A model generated the notes under the pieces. It was given only the letters and a program-made list of their open reading frames with translations. It was not told where the DNA came from and made no database searches. From contig CAADUV010000233.1 of the NCBI GenBank assembly GCA_900752305.1, positions 1 to 6,750 of the forward strand: a stretch of DNA of 6,750 nt, written 5' to 3'. This document shows positions 1-6,379 of the stretch, piece by piece. The DNA comes from an uncultured Oscillospiraceae bacterium. Its GTDB lineage: Bacteria > Bacillota > Clostridia > Oscillospirales > Oscillospiraceae. The position numbers and the translations under genes are program-made. Position 1 is the stretch's first letter; each line of letters begins with the position of its first letter.

Positions 1-3
1 CAG

Positions 4-38
4 CGTTAAGAAAACTTGCCAGTGGCAAGTTTTTAGCG
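4..38. terminator. Perfect 10-bp hairpin with T-run, terminator-like
   Basis: Positions 11-20 and 24-33 are perfectly complementary around the three-base loop AGT, and positions 4-8 can pair with 34-38 outside them. The stem is followed on the plus strand by a T-run (30-34) and on the minus strand by an equivalent run, so it could work in either direction. It probably closes a gene lying left of the window, but no end of a coding region is visible here, so this is inference. Confidence 0.45.
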
Positions 39-42
39 TAGG

Positions 43-145
43 CCATGCCTGTTTTACAGGCATGGTGCGTTGGTTCTTGCTGATTACAAGGGTGAATTTC
101 TGGCATAGCCAGAAAGAGGGGAAACCCTCGCCGGGGGTTTCCCCT
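43..145. other. Tandem array of three perfect triloop hairpins
   Basis: Three separate inverted repeats follow one another: 43-52 with 56-65 (loop TTT), 97-104 with 108-115 (loop ATA), and 117-129 with 133-145 (loop GCC, one G-T pair). All have three-base loops and essentially perfect stems of 10, 8 and 13 bp, but their stem sequences are unrelated, so this is neither a CRISPR array nor a simple repeat. No coding frame with a ribosome binding site fits the stretch. It could be the 3' part of a structured RNA from a gene to the left, or stacked bidirectional terminators. The structures are seen directly; the role is unknown. Confidence 0.5.
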
Positions 146-169
146 AATTTGACAGTATCTAGCACAAAG

Positions 170-199
170 AAAACCCTCGGAGCATCCTCCGAGGGTTTT
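170..199 (-). terminator. Intrinsic terminator of glnS
   Basis: Positions 170-182 pair perfectly with 187-199 around a four-base loop (CATC). On the minus strand the stem ends in a T-rich stretch (TTTTCTTT), about 22 bases after the glnS stop codon. The symmetric A/T flanks mean it could also stop transcription entering from the left on the plus strand. Confidence 0.9.
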
Positions 200-221
200 G
201 TATTTTCGGTTGACTCAAACC

Positions 222-1907
<1,686 letters not shown>

Positions 1908-1947
1908 AAAATCCACTCTCCCAGGTTGTATTGTAACATGATAGTCT

Positions 1948-1976
1948 ATTATACCGTTCTGGTAGGGAAATTGCAA
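1948..1976 (-). promoter_or_regulatory. Promoter of glnS
   Basis: On the minus strand, TTGCAA (1971-1976) and a perfect TATAAT (1948-1953) are separated by exactly 17 bases. Transcription should begin near 1941, giving a leader of about 34 bases. This is too short for a T-box riboswitch. Confidence 0.85.
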
Positions 1977-2043
1977 CGAAATGCAAGGGAATTTTCCCAG
2001 AAAAAACGGAGAAAAATGGGGAGTGTTTTGTACAGGTCAGATC

Positions 2044-2292
2044 TTACCGCCGTCCGGACAGCACGTCCGCCAGCCAGAGCAGCACGCAGGCGCCAACGAT
2101 GGAGACCAGGAAGGAGGAGAAGCCCCGATAGGCGTGGAAGCCGATGAGGGAGAAGAGCCAGTTGCCCAAGGCAGAGCCGACGATGCCCACGACGATGTTG
2201 CGGATGAGCGAGGTGCGGTGGTTCATGAGCTTCCCGGCCAGCCAGCCGATGAAGGAGCCGCAGATGAGGGACCAAATAAGTGCGAGTAACAT
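2044..2292 (-). CDS. GlsB/YeaQ/YmgE family small membrane protein
   Basis: An 82-residue, very hydrophobic protein of the transglycosylase-associated (GlsB/YeaQ/YmgE) family, which are small inner-membrane proteins often linked to envelope or general stress. Three membrane segments can be seen, at roughly residues 2-23, 30-51 and 58-78. The family's glycine-rich pattern is present: GWLAGKLM after the first helix, then N-I-V-V-G-I-V-G-S-A-L-G in the second. The length is typical. The start at 2290-2292 is preceded by GGAGG at a nine-base distance; an in-frame ATG 21 codons upstream would run through the promoter and is rejected. It is divergent from the flavodoxin gene at 2466 and lies 136 bases before glnS, which has its own promoter. 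No enzymatic activity is known for the family despite its name, so the function stays open. Confidence 0.88.
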   Translation of the reverse strand: MLLALIWSLICGSFIGWLAGKLMNHRTSLIRNIVVGIVGSALGNWLFSLIGFHAYRGFSSFLVSIVGACVLLWLADVLSGRR

Positions 2293-2326
2293 AGCAAAAA
2301 ACCTCCGAATGAATCGTTCTGTGACC

Positions 2327-2355
2327 GTTATAGCATAGGGAAGGGGAGAAGACAA
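2327..2355 (-). promoter_or_regulatory. Promoter of the GlsB-family gene
   Basis: On the minus strand, TTGTCT (2350-2355) and TATAAC (2327-2332) are 17 bases apart, placing the start of transcription near 2320, about 28 bases before the start codon. Each box differs from consensus by one or two bases. Confidence 0.65.
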
Positions 2356-2403
2356 CGGGCTTTATCGTATTTTAATCTTTATTTATCCGATTTTGAACCA
2401 AGC

Positions 2404-2432
2404 TGGACAGCGCCCCCGAAACCGTGTAAACT
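2404..2432 (+). promoter_or_regulatory. Promoter of the Flavodoxin_4-type gene
   Basis: TGGACA (2404-2409) and TAAACT (2427-2432) are separated by 17 bases on the plus strand, about 34 bases before the flavodoxin start codon. The -10 box is a weak match. Confidence 0.55.
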
Positions 2433-2465
2433 AGAGACCATCCAGACCACCGGAGGCGAACGACC

Positions 2466-2942
2466 ATGGCAAACACCCTCATCGCATACTTCACCTGGAG
2501 CGGCAATTCCGCCCACCTGGCGCAGCGCATCCAGCGCATCACCGGCGGCGACCTGTTCCACATCCGCACCCAGCAGCCCTATCCCAAGTCCTACCCCATG
2601 ACCGTCTCCCGTGCCTATAAGGAGCTGCAGCAGCACCTGTGGCCGGAGCTGGCGGCGCAGGTTTCCAGGCCGGAGCAGTACGACCAGCTCTACCTAGTCT
2701 ACCCCAACTGGTGCGGCACGATGCCCATGGCGGTCAGCGCCTTTTTGCGGGAAAACCACTTCACGGGCTGCACCATCCACCCCCTCTGCACCAGCGGCGG
2801 CAGCGGCATGGCACGCAGCGAGGCAGACATTGAGGCGCTCTGCCCGGATGCCCACTTGAGACCTGGCCTGCTGGTGTCGGACAAGGCCGCGAGAGCACCG
2901 GAAACGGAGGAAGCCATCCGGAAGTGGGTGTCGGAGGGCTGA
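2466..2942 (+). CDS. Flavodoxin (Flavodoxin_4-type)
   Basis: A 158-residue single-domain flavodoxin-fold protein, expected to bind FMN and carry electrons in the cytoplasm. The phosphate-binding loop follows the first strand as TWSGNS (residues 10-15). The stretch TGGDLFHI (26-33) and the PYP motif (38-40) are typical of the Flavodoxin_4 group common in Clostridia. The other two isoalloxazine-contacting loops would be YPNWCGTMP (79-87) and CTSGGSG (108-114). The ATG at 2466 has GGAGG nine bases upstream (2452-2456). The gene stands alone: the divergent neighbour is the small membrane protein, and a tRNA gene with its own promoter follows. No clear terminator is visible after the stop. Members of this group are often annotated only as flavodoxins, and the redox partner cannot be told from the sequence. 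Confidence 0.9.
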   Translation: MANTLIAYFTWSGNSAHLAQRIQRITGGDLFHIRTQQPYPKSYPMTVSRAYKELQQHLWPELAAQVSRPEQYDQLYLVYPNWCGTMPMAVSAFLRENHFTGCTIHPLCTSGGSGMARSEADIEALCPDAHLRPGLLVSDKAARAPETEEAIRKWVSEG

Positions 2943-2997
2943 CAGGGGAGGGAAGGCACATCCAAGGGAAAAATTTCGATTTTTGCGAAAAAAGGTG

Positions 2998-3026
2998 TTG
3001 ACATTTGGCTGGGGGCGTGATATTAT
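2998..3026 (+). promoter_or_regulatory. Promoter of tRNA-Leu
   Basis: A perfect TTGACA (2998-3003) lies 17 bases before TATTAT (3021-3026), which carries an extended -10 TG at 3018-3019. A perfect TATAAT overlaps it at 3024-3029 but with a 20-base spacer, so the TATTAT pairing is preferred. This is a strong, near-consensus promoter, as expected for a stable RNA gene. Confidence 0.85.
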
Positions 3027-3060
3027 AATGCCCGTGCTCAACCAAAGCAACCACCCAAAT

Positions 3061-3148
3061 GCGCGAGTGGTGGAATTGGTAGACTCGCTGGCTTCAGGTG
3101 CCAGTGCTCTTTACGGGCGTGCGGGTTCGACTCCCGCCTCGCGCACCA
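3061..3148 (+). tRNA. tRNA-Leu (anticodon CAG)
   Basis: An 88-base class II tRNA gene. The acceptor arm GCGCGAG (3061-3067) pairs perfectly with CTCGCGC (3138-3144). The anticodon stem CTGGC/GCCAG (3088-3092, 3100-3104) encloses the loop TTCAGGT, with anticodon CAG at 3095-3097, which reads CUG leucine codons. The long variable arm (about 3105-3120) and the T arm GCGGG-TTCGACT-CCCGC (3121-3137) are typical of tRNA-Leu. The discriminator is A and the terminal CCA (3146-3148) is encoded. CUG should be the main leucine codon in a genome this GC-rich. It is a single-gene unit with its own promoter and terminator. No copy of its 3' end occurs elsewhere in the window, so there is no sign of an integrated element here. 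Confidence 0.97.
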
Positions 3149-3181
3149 ATCCCGTGGACGTTTCGTCCACGGGATTTTTTT
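3149..3181 (+). terminator. Intrinsic terminator of tRNA-Leu
   Basis: Positions 3149-3160 pair perfectly with 3164-3175 around the loop TTT, followed by a run of seven T (3175-3181). It begins directly after the encoded CCA. Confidence 0.93.
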
Positions 3182-3218
3182 CGTTTTCCCAACCAGACCG
3201 TCTGCCGCCCACCGGCGC

Positions 3219-3268
3219 AAAACAGACGCCTGCGAAGCAGACCGCTCCGCAGGCGTTTTTTCTGTTTT
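3219..3268 (-). terminator. Bidirectional terminator after the acetyltransferase
   Basis: Positions 3226-3234 pair perfectly with 3248-3256, with an inner AGC/GCT pairing (3236-3238 with 3244-3246). The outer arms 3219-3225 and 3262-3268 are also complementary. The plus-strand side has six T in a row; the minus-strand side has CTGTTTT. It lies just after the acetyltransferase stop and separates two convergent units. Confidence 0.8.
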
Positions 3269-3274
3269 GTGCTG

Positions 3275-3904
3275 TTATCTCAGTTCCTCCAACTGCCCAG
3301 CCTGAATCGCGTCAATGTTCCGCGCCAGCTTCTCCCGAGGCCAGTCCCACCAACGCAGCGCCAGCAGCGCATCGATGGTGGCGTCGTCGAAGCGCCGGCG
3401 GATGGGCTTGGCAGGGACGCCGCCTACGATGGTGTAAGGGGGCACGTCCTGGGTGACCACCGCGCGGGTGCCGATGATGGCGCCGTCGCCGATGGTGACG
3501 CCGGAGAGGAGGACGGCCTCGTAGCCGATCCACACGTCGTTGCCCACTACGATGTCTCCCTTGTTGTCCCACGCCTGAGCCACGTGGGCCTTGTCCAGTC
3601 CCCACTCCTCAAAGAACAGGGGGAAGGGGTAAGTGGACAGGGAACGGAGGGTGTGGTTGGCGCTGGTGAACAGGAACTTCGCCCCGCAGGCGATGGAGCA
3701 GAACTTGCCGATAACCAGCTTGTCCCCGTTGACGGGGTAGTGGTAGAGCACGTTGTTCCGCTGGAAGTCCCGGGGGTCGTGGACGAAGTCGTTGTACATG
3801 GTGTAGTCGCCCACCTGGATGTTGGGGTCCGTGATGGCGGGCTTGAGATAGATGGTCTGAGTGTCCCCGGTGCGGGGGAACAGGGTGGCTGCCGGAATCG
3901 TCAT
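3275..3904 (-). CDS. Vat/XAT-type O-acetyltransferase (streptogramin A acetyltransferase-like)
   Basis: A 209-residue left-handed beta-helix enzyme of the xenobiotic acetyltransferase family (Vat and CatB types), which moves acetyl from acetyl-CoA to a hydroxyl and works as a trimer. The layout follows Vat(D): an LYHYP motif at 53-57, then [11 protein letters not shown] (61-71) and SANHT (81-85), whose His84 corresponds to the catalytic histidine of the family. A loop with the STYPF motif follows, then hexapeptide repeats around GNDVWIG and GDGAIIG, and a C-terminal cap with WWDWP. The length matches Vat proteins. The start at 3902-3904 has GGAGG seven bases upstream; an 18-codon longer frame lacks such a site. 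It lies 113 bases after a TetR gene with no terminator between them. Known relatives inactivate streptogramin A or chloramphenicol, but many environmental members have unknown substrates. The family call is firm; antibiotic resistance is a hypothesis. Confidence 0.9.
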   Translation of the reverse strand: MTIPAATLFPRTGDTQTIYLKPAITDPNIQVGDYTMYNDFVHDPRDFQRNNVLYHYPVNGDKLVIGKFCSIACGAKFLFTSANHTLRSLSTYPFPLFFEEWGLDKAHVAQAWDNKGDIVVGNDVWIGYEAVLLSGVTIGDGAIIGTRAVVTQDVPPYTIVGGVPAKPIRRRFDDATIDALLALRWWDWPREKLARNIDAIQAGQLEELR

Positions 3905-3986
3905 AAAAATACCTCCAATGTGTGTGGTCGTTTTGTCAGTCGATCCCGGACACTGCAATGCAGCGTTTCACCGCATATCACCTCGA

Positions 3987-4015
3987 TCTGTATGATTTCG
4001 ATGTCAGTTTGTCAG
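3987..4015 (-). promoter_or_regulatory. Possible promoter of the acetyltransferase
   Basis: In the 113-base gap after the TetR stop, CTGACA (4010-4015, minus strand) and TACAGA (3987-3992) are 17 bases apart. The -10 box is poor. A short palindrome, CTGCA-A-TGCAG (3953-3963), lies downstream in the would-be leader. Co-transcription from the TetR promoter is equally possible. Confidence 0.3.
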
Positions 4016-4017
4016 GA

Positions 4018-4617
4018 TCAGCCCTCACCGCCCATCTCCGCCCACATCTTGGCCCAGTGGGCGTTCAGCAGCTGTTGGAGCAGAGGCGTGTCCCCCTGGC
4101 CGTCGTAGACGCTGTAGAGGAAGAACATGGGGGCGTAAAAGGCCAGCGCCCGCTCCTGAGGCCGGTCGTACCTCAGGCTGGCGAACAGGTCGCTCAGATA
4201 GCCCAGCGGTCCCGCGCACAGATACTGCTGATACAGCTGTGCCATCTCCGCGTCCCGATACTGCTCCAACGTCAGCAGCTTCCGGAAGGGGGCGGCGAAA
4301 GGGTCGTGGGTCCAGTAGTGGAACATGGATTGGCTGTAGGTCAGGATGTGGGAGAAGGGGGTGGCGGCATACGCCGCGGTGTCCTCCGCCAGCGTCCCCT
4401 CCGGCACCTGGTGTTCCGACGCCTCCTGGGCGTCCTGTGCCTCCATGTGGGCAACGATGTGGTGGAAGATGTCCCGCTTGTTCTTGTAGTGCTTGTACAG
4501 CGCACCCTTGGTCATCCCCAGCTCCCCGGCGATCTGACTCACCGAGACCGCCTTATATCCATCCCGGGCGAACAGCTTCAGCGCCGCCAGCAAGATCTTT
4601 TCCTTGGTGTCCTGCAT
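4018..4617 (-). CDS. TetR/AcrR family regulator (proximal to acetyltransferase)
   Basis: A 199-residue one-component repressor. Residues about 5-52 form the TetR-type DNA-binding domain: KILLAALKLFARDGYKAVSV, then the helix-turn-helix with recognition segment MTKGALYKHYKNKRDIF. The rest is an all-helical ligand-binding and dimerisation domain containing LTLEQYRDAEM. The same features occur in the TetR encoded at 5631-6248, so the two are paralogs within one cluster. The start has GGAGGG five bases upstream. An 18-bp palindrome fills the spacer of its own promoter, which argues strongly for self-repression. The acetyltransferase gene follows on the same strand with no terminator between, so it may share this control. 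The inducer is unknown; the aromatic-rich domain (FHYWTHDPF, FYAPMFFLYSVY) fits a hydrophobic ligand, which is inference. Confidence 0.93.
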   Translation of the reverse strand: MQDTKEKILLAALKLFARDGYKAVSVSQIAGELGMTKGALYKHYKNKRDIFHHIVAHMEAQDAQEASEHQVPEGTLAEDTAAYAATPFSHILTYSQSMFHYWTHDPFAAPFRKLLTLEQYRDAEMAQLYQQYLCAGPLGYLSDLFASLRYDRPQERALAFYAPMFFLYSVYDGQGDTPLLQQLLNAHWAKMWAEMGGEG

Positions 4618-4637
4618 GAGATCCCTCCTTTTGTCCT

Positions 4638-4666
4638 ATTATAGTGAACGGTCGTTCACTTGTAAA
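4638..4666 (-). promoter_or_regulatory. Promoter of the TetR gene at 4018-4617
   Basis: On the minus strand, TTTACA (4661-4666) and a perfect TATAAT (4638-4643) are 17 bases apart. The -35 box begins only four bases after the stop codon of the upstream membrane-protein gene. The leader is very short, about 15 bases. Confidence 0.85.
4643..4660. promoter_or_regulatory. TetR operator palindrome AGTGAACG-GT-CGTTCACT
   Basis: A perfect 18-bp palindrome with eight-base arms and a two-base centre. It occupies the whole spacer between the -35 and -10 boxes of the TetR gene it precedes. This is the expected form and place of an autoregulatory TetR operator: bound protein would block RNA polymerase directly. 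Confidence 0.85.
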
Positions 4667-4670
4667 GGGG

Positions 4671-5084
4671 TCACACCAAAAATCGGCACACCTCCACTGT
4701 GGCCACCTTCAGCAGCACCCCCACGGACAGGACGTAGAACCACGCCTCCCGCATGTGTTGGGAGTAGGTGAAGAGGGTGGCCACAGCGGCCAGGAGGATG
4801 AGGAAGGCGCCCACGCAGCCGGCCAGGGTGGGGATGCTGATGAGGGAGAACAGGCCGGGGGCACAGCTGCCGTCGATGGCGTTCTGAATGGTCTTGTCCA
4901 GCCCGTCCCGGGCGGCGGCAAAGCAGCAGATCACCAGCCCCAGCACCAGCGCCAGCAGCGTCCGACGCCCCCAGCCGGTGATGGTGGCGCGGTGGCAGAT
5001 GGAGACCCCAATGAACCCCAGCAGCACCACCAGCAGCAGGGTGGTGACCGTGTTGACCAGGTTGCCAAAGTATAGTTTCAACAT
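4671..5084 (-). CDS. Four-helix membrane protein, unknown function
   Basis: I do not recognise the family. The product is 137 residues with four likely membrane helices, at about 9-30, 42-58, 84-106 and 114-135. Helix four carries two charged residues (Lys126, Glu131) inside the hydrophobic stretch. The loop between helices two and three (about 59-83) is polar, with RDGLDK near its start and the cysteine of GSCAPG. Cysteines also occur in helices one, two, three and four (30, 53-54, 90, 133), but no paired CxxC motif is present. There is no cleavable signal peptide. Its ATG overlaps the flavodoxin stop codon by one base (TGATG), so translation of the two is probably coupled and the products may act together. 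A plausible role is a membrane partner of the flavodoxin, but nothing in the sequence shows an enzyme or transport activity. A GGAAGGA ribosome binding site lies inside the end of the flavodoxin gene. Confidence 0.8.
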   Translation of the reverse strand: MLKLYFGNLVNTVTTLLLVVLLGFIGVSICHRATITGWGRRTLLALVLGLVICCFAAARDGLDKTIQNAIDGSCAPGLFSLISIPTLAGCVGAFLILLAAVATLFTYSQHMREAWFYVLSVGVLLKVATVEVCRFLV

Positions 5085-5605
5085 CAAGAATCCTTCCTTT
5101 CCTCTCGGGCATAGTACCAATCCAGCACCGCCTGCAAATTGCCCGAACACACTCGGTCGCCGCCCTGGGTCATCATGGCCAGCAGGTCGTCCTCTTCCGG
5201 CGTCCGGTCGGTCTTTGCCGCCAGCGATTTCCCGGCGGTCTTCACCATCAGCTGCATCATCAGCTTATATGCCCCATGGAGCCGTTCCAGGTGGAATGCC
5301 CCTTGGAGGGTGAACAGGGGGATGTTATTGGGGATGTGGGTCTTTTCCCGGACCTGCTCCACCTGGGTCCCCGTCTGGCTCAGTCCCACCGCGCAGACGG
5401 CGTGGATGCGATAGCGCTTGGCGGCCTGCTGATACCCCTTGACGGTACCGGCCATGACCCAGCCCAGGTAGAGGATGTCCCCGCTGGCCAGGTTCTTGTG
5501 TGCCTCTTGGGCGGAGAAGACGGGCAGACCGGTGGCCTGTCCCAGCAGCTGGGCGTAGCGGGCGGTGCTGCCGGCGTTGGAAGTGTAGACAATGGCGTGC
5601 AACAT
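5084..5605 (-). CDS. Flavodoxin-domain protein (GW-x-M-A-G type)
   Basis: A 173-residue flavodoxin-fold protein, different from the one at 2466-2942. The first strand is followed by the FMN phosphate loop TSNAGST (residues 8-14). The second loop is LGWVMAG (47-53), followed by GY-x-x-A-x-x-RY and AVCAVGLSQTG (69-79). The third loop region is LFTLQGAF (97-104). A helical tail of about 60 residues follows, with the motif RTPEEDDLL and a closing stretch GGDRV and AVLDWY. This combination resembles the Flavodoxin_5-like flavodoxin-domain proteins of Clostridia, which are related to the flavodoxin-type protoporphyrinogen oxidase HemG; nothing here shows that activity. The start has GGAG eight bases upstream. 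The gene lies 25 bases after the TetR gene and overlaps the membrane-protein gene by one base, so the three form a tight operon. Likely a redox protein; its electron donor and acceptor are unknown. Confidence 0.87.
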   Translation of the reverse strand: MLHAIVYTSNAGSTARYAQLLGQATGLPVFSAQEAHKNLASGDILYLGWVMAGTVKGYQQAAKRYRIHAVCAVGLSQTGTQVEQVREKTHIPNNIPLFTLQGAFHLERLHGAYKLMMQLMVKTAGKSLAAKTDRTPEEDDLLAMMTQGGDRVCSGNLQAVLDWYYAREERKDS

Positions 5606-5630
5606 AACAAAAACTCCTTTCCAAACCAGC

Positions 5631-6248
5631 TCAGCGGTCAGCGTCAGCTGTTAGTTCCGCCGCGAACCGGTCAATGTGTCCATCCACCGCCGCCAGCACC
5701 GCCTCCCGGCTCCAACCACCGTCAGACAGGCTGTAGAGCAGGTACAGGGGTCCGTAAAAGGCCAGGGCCAGCTGGCGGGCGTTGGCGTCGGAGTCGGTCA
5801 TCTGGCGGAACAGCTGGGTCATGTAGGCGATGGGGCCGTCGGCCAGATAGTGCTGGTACAGCCGACCCATCTCCGGGTCCCGGTACTGTTCCAGCGTCAG
5901 CATCCGCCGGAAATGGGCGGAAAACGGTTCCTCCGTCCAGTGCAGAAAGAGGGCACGGCTGTAGGTGCGGATCTGCTCCAACGGCGCTTGGGCGTACAGG
6001 GCGGCAGCCTCCGACGGGGTGCCCTGGGGCAGGCGCAATACTTGGGCGCGGGCGGCGTCCTGTTGGTTCATGTGGGTGACGATGTGGTCAAAAATGTCCC
6101 GCTTCCCCTTGTAGTGCTTGTACAGGGAAGGGGCCTTGATGCCCACAGCGGCGGCGATCTCCTCCACGCTCACCGCTTCGTAGCCCTTTTGGGCGAAGAG
6201 GGTCAGCGCTTCGGATAAGATGCGTTCTTTGGTGTGTTCTGCTTTCAT
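5631..6248 (-). CDS. TetR/AcrR family regulator (first gene of flavodoxin operon)
   Basis: A 205-residue repressor. The N-terminal domain has ERILSEALTLFAQKGYEAVS followed by a helix-turn-helix with recognition segment IKAPSLYKHYKGKRDIF (about residues 36-52). The helical C-terminal domain contains LTLEQYRDPEM and FYGPLYLLYSLSDG. It clearly shares ancestry with the TetR at 4018-4617 (common LYKHYK-x-KRDIF and LTLEQYRD), but the recognition helix differs (KAPS against TKGA), matching the different operators. The start has GGAG six bases upstream. Two 16-bp palindromes sit at the promoter, one in the spacer and one just after the transcription start, pointing to tight self-repression. It is the first gene of the operon with the flavodoxin and the membrane protein, which are therefore its probable targets. 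The ligand is unknown. Confidence 0.94.
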   Translation of the reverse strand: MKAEHTKERILSEALTLFAQKGYEAVSVEEIAAAVGIKAPSLYKHYKGKRDIFDHIVTHMNQQDAARAQVLRLPQGTPSEAAALYAQAPLEQIRTYSRALFLHWTEEPFSAHFRRMLTLEQYRDPEMGRLYQHYLADGPIAYMTQLFRQMTDSDANARQLALAFYGPLYLLYSLSDGGWSREAVLAAVDGHIDRFAAELTADADR

Positions 6249-6262
6249 AGGCGTCTCCTTTG

Positions 6263-6278
6263 GCTAATGACCATTAGC
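6263..6278. promoter_or_regulatory. Downstream TetR operator GCTAATG-AC-CATTAGC
   Basis: A perfect 16-bp palindrome with seven-base arms and a two-base centre. It lies in the leader of the flavodoxin operon, between the expected transcription start and the ribosome binding site. Its centre is 36 bases from that of the similar palindrome at 6299-6314. Confidence 0.82.
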
Positions 6279-6291
6279 TTTCTTTGGCTTC

Positions 6292-6320
6292 AGTATAGGC
6301 TAATAAATGTTAGCTGTCAA
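6292..6320 (-). promoter_or_regulatory. Promoter of the TetR-flavodoxin-membrane protein operon
   Basis: On the minus strand, a perfect TTGACA (6315-6320) and TATACT (6292-6297) are separated by 17 bases. An operator palindrome fills the spacer. Confidence 0.88.
6299..6314. promoter_or_regulatory. Spacer TetR operator GCTAATA-AA-TGTTAGC
   Basis: A 16-bp palindrome with one mismatched arm pair, the same GCTAA/TTAGC outer arms and the same length as the site at 6263-6278. It fills the spacer between -35 and -10, so a bound TetR dimer would exclude RNA polymerase. Confidence 0.8.
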
Positions 6321-6341
6321 GGGATTTTTTGCCCAAACCGC

Positions 6342-6379
6342 AAAAAAACGTCCCGGAACGCAGCGGTCGTTCAGGGACG
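6342..6379 (-). terminator. Terminator of the AraC gene, overlapping its stop codon
   Basis: On the minus strand, 6379-6368 pairs with 6360-6349 in an 11-of-12 stem with a seven-base loop, followed by seven T (6348-6342). The upstream arm includes the last codons and stop codon of the AraC reading frame. Confidence 0.88.

Noticed and set aside
4..145. CRISPR array
   Set aside because: The hairpins differ in sequence and are not separated by regular spacers; there is no repeated unit.
1908..1947. T-box riboswitch before glnS
   Set aside because: The leader after the promoter is only about 34 bases and has no specifier stem, T-box sequence or terminator.
1987..1998. Terminator after the GlsB-family gene
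   Set aside because: GGGAATTTTCCC is a short palindrome without a following T-run on the minus strand; it is too weak to call.
2976..2990. Terminator after the flavodoxin at 2466-2942
   Set aside because: Only a five-base AT-rich stem (TTTCG/CGAAA) is present just before the tRNA promoter, and the run that follows is A rather than T.
3061..3181. Integrated element attachment site at tRNA-Leu
   Set aside because: No second copy of the tRNA 3' end and no integrase gene are seen; the tRNA is followed directly by its own terminator.
3098..4108. Plus-strand open frame of 336 codons starting inside the tRNA
   Set aside because: It begins within tRNA-Leu, crosses two terminators and lies opposite the acetyltransferase, whose family motifs are unmistakable.
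3922..4644. Plus-strand open frame of 240 codons opposite the TetR at 4018-4617
   Set aside because: Antisense shadow of a clear TetR gene; no ribosome binding site or promoter fits it.
5276..6218. Long plus-strand open frames opposite the flavodoxin and the second TetR
   Set aside because: Both are antisense shadows of genes with clear domains, starts and operators.
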